The position numbers were made by a program, and so were the translations under genes. Positions 49,877-60,298 of a stretch of 64,000 nt of DNA are shown here, in pieces (the first letter of the stretch is position 1; every line of letters starts with the position of its first letter). The notes beneath the pieces were generated by a model. The model worked only from the letters and a program-made list of their open reading frames with translations, was not told where the DNA came from and did not search any database. Source of the stretch: Brucella cytisi (GTDB taxonomy: Bacteria; Pseudomonadota; Alphaproteobacteria; Rhizobiales; Rhizobiaceae); assembly GCA_012103075.1 (NCBI GenBank), contig JAAVLQ010000003.1:1-64000 (forward strand). The letters are read 5' to 3'.

Positions 49877-50687
49877 CTCGCGGCCTGATCGTGATCAACG
49901 GCAATCCAGCGCGGAAGACAAAAGGAGATCGGCAAAAGAGGATGGGCGATAACGTCCATGTCGAACTCAAAGGCTTCCTTCAGATGCTGTTTCGTCAGAA
50001 CGCTTTGAGGGGCGCCCGATGCCATAAGCTGCCCTTTACGCATCAAAATAACATCGTCAGCCAGCTCAATTACGGGTTGAGATCGTGGAGCACAGCTATG
50101 ATGGTCAGGTTCCGCTCTGTGTTGAGCTTTTTAGAAGCGTGAGTAGTTCCGACTGATGCCGGATGTCGAGAAAGTTCGTCGGCTCGTCGAGGAAAAGTAC
50201 GGAAGGGCTCTGTGCGAGTGCAAGAGCGACCCATGCTCGCTGCCGTTCACCGCCCGACAACGAAGCGACCGGCGGTGTCGGAGTTTGTCGAGGCCGACCT
50301 GTGTGATCGACTGCGCGATTATTGCCCGGTCTGACTGCCCTAGACGCGAAAACAATCCACGGTGGGGATGGCGACCATTCTCAACGAGTTCCTCGACCGT
50401 AAGACCTGCAGGAACTTCGGGCATCTGCCCCAGTACCGCGACCTTTCTGGCAAATTCCGTGCGGCGCATCCCGCTAATGTCGCATCCCTCAAACAGCACC
50501 GGCCTCGCGAGGGCTTTTGCAGGCGTGCCATGCTACGCAATAATGTGCTTTTGCCCGAACCGTTAGCGCCGCATATCGCAGTAATCCGACCGGACCTGAC
50601 GGAAACGCTAACAGATTTCAGTGCTGGCGAAGCGTCATAAATGACGGATAAATCATTTACCTGAATGACCGGCGGCTTCGTCTCCAT
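49873..50687 (-). CDS. fhuC: FhuC-like siderophore ABC transporter ATPase
   Basis: ATG 50687 ([20 protein letters not shown]) is preferred, as GGAACAG lies just upstream; a TTG at 50708 is possible. Walker [10 protein letters not shown], then [20 protein letters not shown], signature [11 protein letters not shown], Walker [17 protein letters not shown], and [19 protein letters not shown] with the H-loop. The end DHDQAAR overlaps fhuB by ATGA. About 270 residues, four frame changes. It energises ferric siderophore import. Confidence 0.87.
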
Positions 50688-50708
50688 TTTCGAATTCTGT
50701 TCCGTCAA

Positions 50709-51139
50709 GGTTCAGGAGGCTTTCATTAAAACTGGGAAGATTTGAATTAATAACAATTCCTGACTGAGGCAAGCGACTTTCGAAAACGTTCACACCATGC
50801 GTGAACAATTCGACGGTTGTTTCCCAAATGGGTTTGGCACTCTTCACCGATACTCCCGCAAGTTAACCTGAATCCCAACCGGGCAGGGCACAAGCCAGAG
50901 CCTTTTTCGTAACGAGATATAAACAATTTCCTCGCAGCGAAGTCCGCGCGAGGCCGGAAGTAATCTGTTATCAGCGTTTTTGACATTCTACCGGGGCTGA
51001 CACCGTCTGTTGCATGGCCGTTTCTCTAGAAATCATGGCCGGTTCGCAGCAGCCAAACTGAGTGGAGCGTGATATCGTGCGAAGCTGGTGAATGGAGAGG
51101 ATAGCGACATTTTTTTCAAAATCCGTGGAGGTTTAGTTG
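50709..51139. other. Divergent promoter region of fhuC and a cupin-AraC gene
   Basis: No gene recognised in about 430 bp. 51005-51110 carries ATGGCCGTTTCTCT and GCAGCCA blocks also present at 27513-27610, so a shared leader or operator is possible. AT-rich patches at 50725-50760 may hold the fhuC promoter. Confidence 0.4.
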
Positions 51140-52064
51140 ATGAGCATTCCAGTACTTCCTCCTCATGACTATCCCGATACCATCGCGCGCCCGGTCGTTG
51201 GATTGAAGGTCGAACTCGCTTTTGCCGGCGAGACGGAACCGCATAAGCACCGCAAGGACCAGTTGCTATATGTCATTGAGGGGCTCATCACAGTCGAGGC
51301 CGAGCGCGGCGTATGGACGGTCCCGCCACAATGTGCGATCTGGATTCCGTGCGGTGTCATGCATTTTGCCGGGCGACTGGCCGGTGTCGATCGGCAATCT
51401 GTACGTCGAGCCTGATGAGTGCCGGGGCCAGCGCCCAGATTGCGGTATTCTCTTCGTCCAGCCTCTCCTGCGCGAATTGATCCTGCGTTTCGTCATCGAG
51501 CCGCATTGCTACCCGGAGGGGGATATCCGCGAGACGCGGCTTGCGTCGGTCCTGATGGACGAGCTTGAGAGAGCGCCAGCGGAGCCGCTGCGTCTCCCTA
51601 TGCCTTCGGACCGGAGATTGAAGCGGCTCGTCGATATGCTGATGGACGATCCTTCTTTAAGGCTCAATCTGGAAGAATGGGGCGCTTGTATCGGTGCGAG
51701 CAATCGCACCCTGACAAGGCTGTTTCACCGTGAGACCGGCATGTCGTTCGGTCGCTGGCGGCAACAACTGCATGTCGGTCTTGCGCTTCAACGATTGGCG
51801 GACGGCGAATCCGTAACGAACACCGCACTCGATTTGGGATATGAGAGCCCGAGTGCCTTCAGCGCCATGTTCCGGCGGATGCTCGGTACAACTCCAGCCC
51901 GTTATCTCACCGAGACGATGTCCGAGACGAGCGCTGGCGGTCAAGAGGATGTCATCCATACGCGCAAAAACGCGATCGGTTACAGACCCGATGGGCAAAC
52001 AAGCAAGGTGATTGCGATGTTTCAGACGAATGACGACACCAGTTATTCGACTAAAAAGTGCTGA
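51140..52064 (+). CDS. AraC-family regulator with N-terminal cupin
   Basis: ATG 51140 follows GGAGGTTTAGTTG. MSIPVLPPHDYPDTIARPVV, cupin core HKHRKDQLLYVIEGLITVEA and VPPQCAIWIPCGVMHFAG, then after one frame change NLYVEPDE, LRLPMPSDRRLKRLVDMLMD, WGACIGASNRTLTRLFHRET and FSAMFRRMLGTTPARYLTET. This last block is the usual C-terminal end, so the stop at 52064 may overshoot. About 280 residues. A damaged relative of the first 150 bp lies behind the EmrB-type gene at 27641. Confidence 0.82.
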
Positions 52065-52314
52065 TCCTTTGTGCGCTCGACCGATGGTGAAACGCAAGCT
52101 GCACATATCTACTGTCAAAGACGAAAAAGCCCAAACGCTAAGCTTGCAGTTTGCGGAATGCCCGCTCCCGGATTTAGGCCCGGTTGTTGGGACTTCGGCA
52201 AATACGCCCAGACGGGCGCGCCGAAATGCTGTGATGGGCCGGGATCAGTGGGAGAAGATCGCTTCGCAGGCCTGAAAATTCCAGACCTTCGGGTACGCCT
52301 AAGGCAATTCCTGT

Positions 52315-52524
52315 TCAGCACCTCAAGGAAGTCTGCCCGATCCGCATTCCCCGGTGTCGCTCCAGATATTTTCGATTGAGCATGTCCACCGCTTCTTTGG
52401 CATCTCTTTCACTGAGGCCAGACTGCTTATGCCCGTCGATAGAGATGATCTCTCCGTTGAAAACATCGAAGACGCATCAGGTCATGTCATGCTCCCGGCG
52501 CATGTCAAATCCATTTTTAATCAT
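52315..52524 (-). CDS. Small protein, about 69 aa, interrupted by an in-frame TGA
   Basis: ATG 52524 has GGAGGA 8 bases upstream. MIKNGFDMRREHDMT is followed by TGA and then, in the same frame, CVFDVFNGEIISIDGHKQSG, LSERDAKEAVDMLNRKYL and RIGQTSLRC. The frame on both sides is clearly coding and a Trp at the stop would make a normal protein, so a G-to-A base error or true nonsense change is likely. The family resembles small regulator-like Rhizobiales proteins but I do not recognise it. Confidence 0.45.
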
Positions 52525-52683
52525 AGCCATTCCTCCGTTGGATCAGATAAATGCATATGAAAAACGAATGACACGAGCTTCTGTTCGATCAATTGGAGTT
52601 ACTGGGCAGTATTAACCGTGCGCATTGGCTGTCCGTCACGGAACATTCACGCAATATCGGCATAATCTGCAGATGACCGGTGA

Positions 52684-52794
52684 TTACCGCCGGTATCTCG
52701 CACACAAAAGCAGAACGCCTGCGACCAAAATCGGAACACTGCCACCGATCACCAGTTGATCGCCGCTGGCATCAAGGAATTGCTGAATCGTCAT
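52684..52794 (-). CDS. Very small single-helix membrane protein, 36 aa
   Basis: ATG 52794 with GAGGGA 9 bases upstream. MTIQQFLDASGDQL leads into VIGGSVPILVAGVLLLCARY, a single membrane helix with basic end RYRR, TAA at 52684. No frame break. Looks like a genuine small membrane protein; function unknown. Confidence 0.4.
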   Translation of the reverse strand: MTIQQFLDASGDQLVIGGSVPILVAGVLLLCARYRR

Positions 52795-53187
52795 AAGAAA
52801 ATATCCCTCACATTACAAGTAAACAGAAATCCATGAACAAAACAACATTCTTCGCGTAGGCGAGACACGCCATTTGCTTGCCGTTATCGCAGGCGCAGGT
52901 CGACGGTATGACGGCCATTTTGTTGAGGCTGAGTATCGATACAGGCCTGATGAGTAAATGGAAGAGCCTGAGACCGGTTTCGATAGCGGGGTTTGAAACG
53001 AAACGTCCGGAGCTGGGCAAAGACCGGTTCAATTTGATATGAGATTTCCAAAAGGAAAGTTATGACATCTTGCTCCATGTGCGAAACATTGCACTCGTCG
53101 CATTCATATCAGCTGGCAATCTGCTCAAATGGAAATCGTGCGGATACTATCTCTCTCGACAGTCTTCGTTCAGTCGGTGGGAAGCGT
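52795..53187. other. Region without recognisable gene
   Basis: About 390 bp. Open frames on minus lack starts and family features. Nothing further supported. Confidence 0.3.
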
Positions 53188-53448
53188 TCATTCCCCACTG
53201 CCTTTTTCAGCGTTTTCCAGCCGTGCCAACAGATTAGAGAACATATCCGAATTCTCGTTAGTGAATGTCGTGTTTAGACGATTTCTCAATGCGTTGGCAA
53301 ACGCATCGGAAGGTTGCGGGTGGTTAGCTTTCGCGCGCGAAGCAGAAGGTCGCATTGAGTTGTTAGGGGTATTTGTTCGGGCATCGACCAAGGCCTGTTG
53401 AATTCCGTTCGTGGACAAACCTGTTACGGCGGAATTTGTTCCAGACAA
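53188..53448 (-). CDS. Hypothetical protein, about 86 aa
   Basis: A frame from TTG 53448 reads NSAVTGLSTNGIQQALVDAR, SDAFANALRNRLNTTFTNEN and FSNLLARLENAEKGSGE. Asn/Ala-rich, helical, no Cys or membrane part. The start is unsure and an upstream part may be missing through a frame change. Not recognised. Confidence 0.35.
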   Translation of the reverse strand: MSGTNSAVTGLSTNGIQQALVDARTNTPNNSMRPSASRAKANHPQPSDAFANALRNRLNTTFTNENSDMFSNLLARLENAEKGSGE

Positions 53449-53524
53449 GCTGTCCGCATTCTGACTTTACCAGTCTCGGACAGGTCTCCCAACTTGTCGG
53501 GCCGCGCTTGGCAATCCAGTTCTG

Positions 53525-53833
53525 TTATCCAAACGGATCACTACGTCGCGAGGAAGAAGCTGGCATTGTGCCATAGGATTGGGCGCCCGGCACGGATGAG
53601 ACATCGTGTCGGCTCTGATATCGCTGATGAGCGATACGTGCAGACAGTTCGCACAGATATTCACGGTCTCTCAATCCGTTCTCGTAGAGCATCATAATGC
53701 AGGATGCCGGGTCCGACGCCGAATAACCGCGATCGCCTTCTTCAAGCAAAATGGCTGCGTTGCCGAAGCAACTGCGCATGAATCGGATCTCCGATGGATT
53801 GTAAATTCGGCTCGCTTCGTTGAAAAGCGGCAT
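53525..53833 (-). CDS. Conserved-looking hypothetical protein, 102 aa
   Basis: ATG 53833 follows GGGAGACTGAC, a good ribosome site. MPLFNEASRIYNPSEIRFMR, then EEGDRGYSASDPASCIMMLY and ENGLRDREYLCELSARIAH. The pattern (aromatic-rich helix, then D/E-rich loop and MMLYENGLRD helix) is seen in small uncharacterised Rhizobiales proteins. Unbroken; the tail is Ser-rich. Function unknown. Confidence 0.5.
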   Translation of the reverse strand: MPLFNEASRIYNPSEIRFMRSCFGNAAILLEEGDRGYSASDPASCIMMLYENGLRDREYLCELSARIAHQRYQSRHDVSSVPGAQSYGTMPASSSRRSDPFG

Positions 53834-54230
53834 GTCAGTCTCCCTTTAGCTTTCGCTAGTAGAAACCCCCGACAACAGTTTAATAATGTGATGCAGTTTT
53901 TCTTAATGCAAATCACAATATTCGCGCCGGCCATATTAATGAATCTGGATTGACGGGCGCGCCGGTTAGCTGACGACTTCTGTTATGTTCTGGTTTGCAG
54001 GGCTTGGTCTGTTAGCACAAAACCGCGGGTCCGTGGAATTTTTGAAACATTCGGATGTGGTTCCGCTGGATTTACGTTCCGATTTGACAACCCAACAAAG
54101 GAAGCGCAATGCCCGATGACGAACACAGTGAAGGATCCGGCCAGCGTGGCGCAAGCAAGGGGAACGAATAATGCAACGCGGCACTTCAGTTCGGCTGGCC
54201 GGATCCGTATGTAGCATGACAAGCAAGGTG
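53834..54230. other. Region without recognisable gene
   Basis: A 20-codon plus frame at 54109 (MPDDEHSEGSGQRGASKGNE) follows AAGGAAGC and could be a tiny peptide, but nothing else supports it. No sigma-factor or anti-sigma gene is visible here despite the nearby HWE kinase. Confidence 0.3.
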
Positions 54231-55276
54231 TTATTTGGCTTTGGGAAGGAGAACGCTTATTTCGATGCCGTTCTGCAACCAGTTGCGTTGTACACTGGCG
54301 TTTAGGGCAGCCGAGAGTGCCGACTCCAGCCGGGTCCCGAAACCCTCAGTATCGGATTCTTCGTGTTCATTCCGCGCTGTTTCGGACCATAGCAGCTGGA
54401 ACGTATCTTCGGTTTCAATTACAGAAACAGACAAATAGCCGCCGGCGTTGAAACCGCTCCATGTTTGGCCGCATTGGTTGCGAACTCGTGTAGCAAAAGA
54501 GACAGATTGCTCAGTTGCTTTCCAGAGATGGCAGGATTGGCACCGGTAACACTTATGTTTTGATGATCATAAGGCTCCAGTATGGTGTGAAGAAGGGCAT
54601 GAAGAGAAATTGACGCTGCTCCATCGTCTTTCCAATCGGGTATTGTAAGTGCATGAGCTCTGGCCAGTGAAGACAGCCCGGATTGTAAGCGTTGACGTAA
54701 TTCATCAACCGTTTTCGCTTCGCGACCACTTAATGAAACAATCGCGTTTGCCAGTGCAAAAGGTTCTTGATGCGATGATTCATTTCACCCATCAGAAGGT
54801 GTTGCTGTTCCTGAGCGCGGCGTTGCTCGGTGATATCCCGGGCAATTTTGGATGCTCCGATGATTTTGCCTCCTGCATCCCGGATCGGTGAGATGGTCAA
54901 AGAAATATCAAAAAGAGTTCCGTCTTTTCTCTTTCGAACGGTTTCAAAATGATCGACCCGGTTTCCTGCTCGAATTTGCGCTAAAATTGCGGGTTCCTCG
55001 CAGGCGATCATCCGGAATAAGAATGGTAATCGGCCTTCCTATAATTTCATCAGCCTCGTAGCCGAATAACCGCTGGGCCCCCTGTTCCGAGGTTTTAACT
55101 TTACCGTCGAGATCCTTACTGATTATAGCGTCATCAGAACCATCGATGATGGCTGCCAGCCAGTCACGCAGGTCTGGATCGGTGTCATAAAAACTCGTTT
55201 GCCACGCATATGCCCCGGAATAGGAATGTGAGGGCAACCATATTTCGCTCGGCTGATCCACGTTTTCTTCACTCAT
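54231..55276 (-). CDS. PAS-domain HWE-family sensor histidine kinase
   Basis: ATG 55276 (MSEENVDQPSEIWLPSHSYS). PAS domain: LAAIIDGSDDAIISKDLDGK, RLFGYEADEIIGRPITILIP and ISPIRDAGGKIIGASKIARD. Phosphoacceptor EMNHRIKNL. ATP-binding part includes LSLLLHEFATNAAKHGAL, a W-S-E motif in LLWSETARNEHEE and EGFGTRLESAL, diagnostic of HWE kinases. End ISVLLPKAK at 54231. About 348 residues, soluble, three frame changes. HWE kinases often feed the PhyR/EcfG general stress response; no cognate regulator lies in this window. Confidence 0.85.
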
Positions 55277-55932
55277 TGTATCACCCGCAAGTTGGATCGG
55301 TTTATACTGATTACGCCATAAGCGCCTCAGAGTCACTTTCACGAGTGTTTGCTCATTCAATAAAGGGACGGCGCGTACAGCATCGTTTCTTCGAAAATGA
55401 GTAACGTCAGTGGAAATCGATAATATAGCCAAAATGCAAGAGCAATAGTCTTAAGGGGAAGCGGCGAAGTGTCCAACCGCCTGCGTCGATCGCACAAGCA
55501 AGGCGTTAATGCGACAACGACTTCCCATTGGGCTCTGCCTTTACGTGCAGGACCGGTTACAACGCCATGAAAATATTGGAGATCTTCACTTTGCTCTGAA
55601 ACAGCCTGTACGAGGTACGGTTTTAAGGACTTAATACACGCGACAATCTAACTGGCGATTGAACGTTGCAGTTATGGGTGTTTCCCATCCTCGAACGAAG
55701 TCTGGAGCAGAGGGGGCGCGAAGCTCGGCGATCATCGAACCCTGTGCTTGCACAGTGGTTGTTCTGGCGACAATGGAAGTAAAAGCTTGCGCCGGTATAG
55801 GTAAATCAAGATGCCAGTTTTCAAGTGTAAATGTTAACTACGGACCTCGGATCGAATTGGCGGGTTCTACCGGGGATTGTACTCAAAGATGCGCCCGGGT
55901 TTGGTCGCCACACCGGGTTGCGATTGTCCGCT
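55277..55932. other. Region without recognisable intact gene
   Basis: About 650 bp. On minus at 55631-55838 an open frame without start reads LTFTLENWHLDLPIPAQAF and SMIAELRAPSAPDFVRGWET, coding-like but unrecognised; it may be a gene remnant. The region right of 55276 presumably carries the kinase promoter. Confidence 0.35.
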
Positions 55933-56261
55933 TCAGGGCTCTTTTGAGAGATCCGAATTCAACCGGTCGAGGATTGTCATCGCGTGAGAGGCATACTCAC
56001 TGATCCAGCGATCATGAATACGTTTGATCGGCAGGGAATTGAGCAGATTCCACCGCTCCCGCCCATCCCGCCTGACGATAATCAGGTCCGCGCTCTCCAG
56101 TACCTTTAGATGCTGCATTACCGTGCAGCGATCCGGTCATCGAACATCTCGCACAACATGCCAGTGGTGCGCGGCTCGTCCTTCAAATGGTCGAGGATGG
56201 CGCGGCGGCGTGGATGGGCCGGGGCCTTGAAAATCAGATCGTCCGTATCGCTGCTTGACAT
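55933..56261 (-). CDS. ArsR-family transcriptional regulator
   Basis: ATG 56261: MSSSDTDDLIFKAPAHPRRR, AILDHLKDEPRTTGMLCEMF, one frame change, then MQHLKVLESADLIIVRRDGR and ERWNLLNSLPIKRIHDRWIS. Winged helix of the ArsR/SmtB fold without obvious metal-binding Cys, the subtype that accompanies SRPBCC genes. About 110 residues. Divergent from the SRPBCC gene with a palindrome in between. Confidence 0.85.
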
Positions 56262-56279
56262 GTTATAAATATATAACAT
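56260..56279. promoter_or_regulatory. AT-rich perfect palindrome, ArsR operator candidate
   Basis: ATGTTATAAATATATAACAT, two perfect 8-bp arms, overlapping the arsR start codon and 30 bp before the SRPBCC start. Position implies control of both divergent genes. Confidence 0.65.
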
Positions 56280-56309
56280 ATTGTCGCTTAAAACAAGAGG
56301 AGATGGTTT

Positions 56310-56814
56310 ATGAAACCTGAATTCAGGGTCTCAGCGCGTGTAGCGAGACCGCCCTCCGAGGTGTTCGACGCCGTTGTCAATCCGAGCAAGCTTAGTGGCT
56401 ATTTCACCACTGTTGGGGGCGAGTGCTCCACTAGTCGCCGGAGATACGGTAGTGTGGTGGGGCAAGATTCCAGTCGAGGTCAGCGAGGTCGTGCCGTGTA
56501 GACGCATCGTGCTGTATTGGGACGGCGCGAATGCGACCGAAGGTCCTGAGCCTTACAAGACACGTATCGAAATGAACTTCCAGCCATTGGACGATGATGC
56601 GACACTTGTGACTATCGCCGAGACAGGCTGGCGCGAGGATCTCCCGGGTCATCGTGCCTCCTACATTAACTGTGAAGGCTGGTCACAGATGCTGAGTTGC
56701 ATGAAGGCGTTCCTTGAATATGGCATCAACCTACGCGAGGGCTATTATCAGTCAGAGCTGAGGGGCGAGCCGGCGCTCGCATCCGCCCATACGCACCCCG
56801 AAGATAGCAACTGA
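56310..56814 (+). CDS. SRPBCC (AHSA1-like) domain protein
   Basis: ATG 56310 after AGAGGAGATGG. MKPEFRVSARVARPPSEVFD, AVVNPSKLSGYFTT, then after one frame change VVWWGKIPVEVSEVVPCRRI, RIEMNFQPLDDDATLVTIAE and GWREDLPGHRAS to 56814. About 167 residues, START-like cavity fold. ArsR plus SRPBCC plus glyoxalase is a frequent gene set; ligand unknown. Confidence 0.82.
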
Positions 56815-56826
56815 GAAGGAGGCGAG

Positions 56827-57189
56827 ATGCCTGCGAAACTCTACGGTGGCATCGATATCGCCATCAAGGTGCCACCCCATCAATATGAGGCAATGATCGC
56901 CTTCTACAGGGATATCATCGGGCTTAAGCCGATTACAGAAAAACTTCCGGACGTCGGTTTTGAGCTTGGCCCCAACAAGCTCTGGGTCGCCGAGGCGCCG
57001 GAGATGAGCCGAGCCGAGGTCTGGCTGGAGCTTTTACCGATCGCTTCGAGGATGCGGCCGTCCATTTGTCCCGAGCGGGTGTTGTCCGCTGCGATGCTAT
57101 CGAGAAGCTGCCGGAGGGCTTTTAAGGGCGGCTGGATTACCAGCCCAGCCAACATCATCCACATGGTCCGCGAACCGGATGCGTGGTGA
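56827..57189 (+). CDS. VOC/glyoxalase-family protein
   Basis: ATG 56827, 12 bp after the SRPBCC stop, with AAGGAGGCGAG directly upstream. MPAKLYGGIDIAIKVPPHQY, MIAFYRDIIGLKPITEKLPD, VGFELGPNKLWV, and after a frame change KGGWITSPANIIHMVREPDA. About 120 residues, one beta-alpha-beta-beta-beta pair as in VOC proteins. Cotranscribed with the SRPBCC gene. Substrate unknown. Confidence 0.8.
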   Translation: MPAKLYGGIDIAIKVPPHQYEAMIAFYRDIIGLKPITEKLPDVGFELGPNKLWVAEAPEMSRAEVWLELLPIASRMRPSICPERVLSAAMLSRSCRRAFKGGWITSPANIIHMVREPDAW

Positions 57190-57325
57190 TTGGTCGTTGT
57201 GCACCAACCCGGTTATTTGAGATAGGCGCACTGATCGCGACTTGGGTTGGCACTACCACACTCGCGAAGCTGCGATGGGTTGAGCGGGAGCAAGCCCTTA
57301 TAAATACAAAGTGCTCAACAAGTCT

Positions 57326-57365
57326 GCCAATATCCTGCCGCAACGTGTTGCCGCAGGATATTGGC
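57326..57365. terminator. Long inverted repeat, bidirectional terminator
   Basis: GCCAATATCCTGC(C)GCAAC on the left pairs with GTTGCCGCAGGATATTGGC on the right, about 19 bp with a single bulge and a 2-nt loop. It lies between the convergent glyoxalase and TRAP-transporter genes. Confidence 0.75.
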
Positions 57366-57387
57366 CTCCATTGAAGCGGAATTTGTT

Positions 57388-58379
57388 TTAAAGCGTAGCG
57401 CCAACCTCGCGCAGTTCCTTAAGAACCGGTGCTTTAGGCAGCCAGATCTTGTCGTAAGCGGCAATGATGTCGGACGTGTTCTTCAGATCGACATCGACGA
57501 TCTTGATGCCTGCATCCTTGAAGTTCTGGAGGAGGGCAGCTTCCTTGGCGACTGTGGCGTCGATCTGCTTGTCCAGTTCCTCACGTGTGATGCGGGTAAT
57601 CAACTCGCGGTCTGCTTCCGGCACGCCTTTCCATACGCGACCTGACGCCAGCGCAACGCAGGGCATGAAAATGGCATTCATGCGAAGTATGGTTTTGGCG
57701 ACCTTGTCATACCGCTGGTTCCATGACAGATCAAGATCGGCTTCCAACCCGTCTACGGCCGTTGGACATCGCATCGAAAACCTGCGGTGTCGGGATCGGT
57801 GTCGGTGCGGCGCCGAGCAATTGATAGAAATCGCGATAGGCAGGCGTCGTATTGATACGCAGCTTCATACCCTTGATGTCGTCGATTCCAGAGGTTTCTT
57901 TGCCAGTGAAGACGACCCGCAGCGTGGTGATGCCGTAACCGAGGCCAACCGTGCCGGTTTCAGCAGGCAAGACGTCGAGCAGCTTGATGGCGGCAGGATG
58001 ACGGACCAGCTTCGCCACTTTGGCGGTGCTGTCGACCAGCCGTGGTGCATTGATCGCAGCGATCTGCGGAATGCGCGAACCGAGTTCGGCAGTCATGATC
58101 CAGCCAAGATCAAGCGCGCCGGACTGCATCTGTTGCAGCATCGCACCTTCATTGCCTAGCTGATTTGACGGGAAGACCTGAATTGACAAGCGTCCGTTGG
58201 TTTCCTGCGACAGCCGCTTGCCGACCGCTTCAGCGGCAACGTTCCACGGGTGGCCGGGGGCGTGGTGATGCCGAGCCGATAGATCTTGGCGCTCTGTGCC
58301 CGCAGGACCGCGGGGTTGCACCGGCCATGGCTGCCCCGAGCGACATGGTCTTCATGAATGAACGACGGGTGAAGGTCAT
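57388..58379 (-). CDS. dctP: TRAP transporter solute-binding protein (DctP family)
   Basis: ATG 58379: Tat-like signal MTFTRRSFMKTMSLGAAMAG with TRRSF. Then HPWNVAAEAVGKRLSQETNG, IQVFPSNQLGNEGAMLQQMQ, GALDLGWIMTAELGSRIPQI, IDDIKGMKLRINTTPAYRDF, the family block ending TPQVFDAMSNGRVDG and the end ELREVGATL at 57388. About 330 residues, two frame changes. It captures a carboxylate-type ligand in the periplasm for the DctQM permease. Last gene of the dctQMP order. Confidence 0.87.
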
Positions 58380-58409
58380 GATTGTTTTTCCCTCTCTGTT
58401 AGTTCGCTG

Positions 58410-59670
58410 TTATGAGAAATAGGTTGAAAGCGCCGGAAAGATCGACAGCAGCACCAGAATGATGCAGCAGATGAAGAAGAACGGAAGCGTGACGATGAAC
58501 ATCTTGCCGGGCTTGGCCCCGGTTACGGCGGCGGCGATGAAGAAGTTCAGTCCAACCGGCGGTGACAGGAAACCGAGAACCAGATTGATTACGGCAACGA
58601 CGCCGAAATGCACTGGATCGATACCGTAGACATCCGTGGCGATGGGGAGCAGGATTGGCACCGTCATGATCAGGCCGGGCGCTCCGTCGATGACTGTCCC
58701 GATGACGAGCAGGATGATGTTGACCAGCAGCATGAAGGTGATCGGATCCCTGGCGATGGACTGAATCCATTCAGCTACCCGTTGCGGAACCATTCCATAT
58801 ACGAGAACCCATGAGAAGACGGCGGCTGCGGCGATCAGGAACAAAATACCCGCCGACAGGACGCCAGCTTTGACGAACATCTGCGGCAGTTGTGCGAAGC
58901 GAAGATCACCTGTCACAAATCGGCCGACGAGGATCGCCGCGATGACGCCCATTGCCGCTGCTTCCGTCGGATTGGCGAGGCCGGACACGATGGAGCCGAC
59001 GATGATAAGTGGAATGATGAGTGTTGGAAGAGCTTTCAAGGTGATGCCGATACGCTGGCGTATCGGCAGATATTCACCGTGCGGGTAGTTGTAGATTAGC
59101 CCCATAAGGGCGATGACCACGCAGAAGGCTACGAACAGGATGATGCCCGGTATGATGCCGGCTGCCAGCATGGTGCCGACAGGGACCTGCGCCATCACAC
59201 TGTACACCACGAACATGATCGAGGGCGGAATGATCGGCCCGAGCATGCCTGCATAGGCAGTCAGACCCGCGGAAAAGGTCTTGTCATAGCCTTTGCGTTC
59301 CATTTCCGGCACGACCATCTGGGACATCAGTGCCACCTGCGCCGCGGCCGAGCCGAGAATGGAGGCGACGAACATGTTGGCCAGCAGATTGACATAGGCA
59401 AGCCCGCCCTTGAGCGCGCCGACAAAAGCCATGGCCATGTCGATGATGCGCCGCGTGATGCCACCGCCATTCATGATTTCACCAATCAGGATGAAAAGGA
59501 ATCGCAATAAGGCCATAGCTATCCAGACCCGTGAACATCTGGGTCGGAAAGGAAACAAACAGCACGGTATTGTCTGTCTGCCAGATATAAGCGGCGGCGG
59601 TAAGGCACAGAACGATCGAGATCGGCAGGCCGATCAGCATGAGGACAACGAAAGCGGCGAAGGTAAACAT
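58410..59670 (-). CDS. dctM: TRAP transporter large permease (DctM)
   Basis: ATG 59670 (MFTFAAFVVLMLIGLPISIV) sits in a TAATG overlap with dctQ. Family landmarks: FILIGEIMNGGGITRRIID, GGLAYVNLLANMFVASILGS, YAGMLGPIIPPSIMFVVYSV, GLANPTEAAAMGV and VLGFLSPPVGLNFFIAA. End 58410. About 420 residues, 12 helices, one frame change near 59510. It carries out sodium-driven uptake of the ligand bound by DctP. Confidence 0.9.
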
Positions 59671-60298
59671 TACGCTGCCCCTTCCGCAGTCGTGAGCGAG
59701 ACCGGTCGCGCTTGCGGGCAATTCCCAGATCCTCAAGAAGATTGGCCGTACAGTGAATGATGAGCGTAATCGAGAAAAGCGGTAGGATGAGATTGACCAG
59801 CCCGGTCGGCCATTCCAGTGTCTGTGTTCGTTCCGTATAGAGAAAATTGAACGTCTCGGCGGCATAGGCCTTAGCGTCAAAGCCATAGGAAGCGATGCCG
59901 AGCGGGTCCATCCAAAACCAGCACATTGTCAAAAGGCCAAGAGCAAAGGCGAGAGATAAGGCCGTGGCCAGCGCGCGCATCCGTGCAACCCATGTAGGTG
60001 ACAGGTGATCGGACAGAAGCGTCACCGCAAAATCGATCCGCAGACGCGTCATCACCGAAGCTCCGATAAAACCCAGCCAGATCATCGAGAAAATTGATGC
60101 TTCGTCGATCCAGTAGATCGGTATTCTGGCAAACCGGGTCACCACATTGATCAGGATCAGGGTCAGCAGAACCGCAATGAACAGACCCGCCGGGGTTTTT
60201 TCGCCCTTGAGGATAACTTGCGACAAGCCTGTCATACCCTCCGCCCAGTCTCTACCCTTGTGCGCAGGCCGGTTTACCGGTCCTTCGGCTGGAGGCAT
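59670..60298 (-). CDS. dctQ: TRAP transporter small permease (DctQ)
   Basis: ATG 60298 with GGGGAGA upstream. MPPAEGPVNRPAHKGRDWAE, then four helices including LFIAVLLTLILINVVTRFAR, IYWIDEASIFSMIWLGFIGA and ALSLAFALGLLTMCWFWMDP. After a frame change near 59720 the stop TAA at 59670 overlaps the dctM ATG. About 210 residues. First gene of the TRAP operon. Confidence 0.82.

Noticed and set aside
54109-54171. Possible NepR-type anti-sigma factor near the HWE kinase
   Set aside because: Only about 20 codons, and the conserved NepR core is absent.
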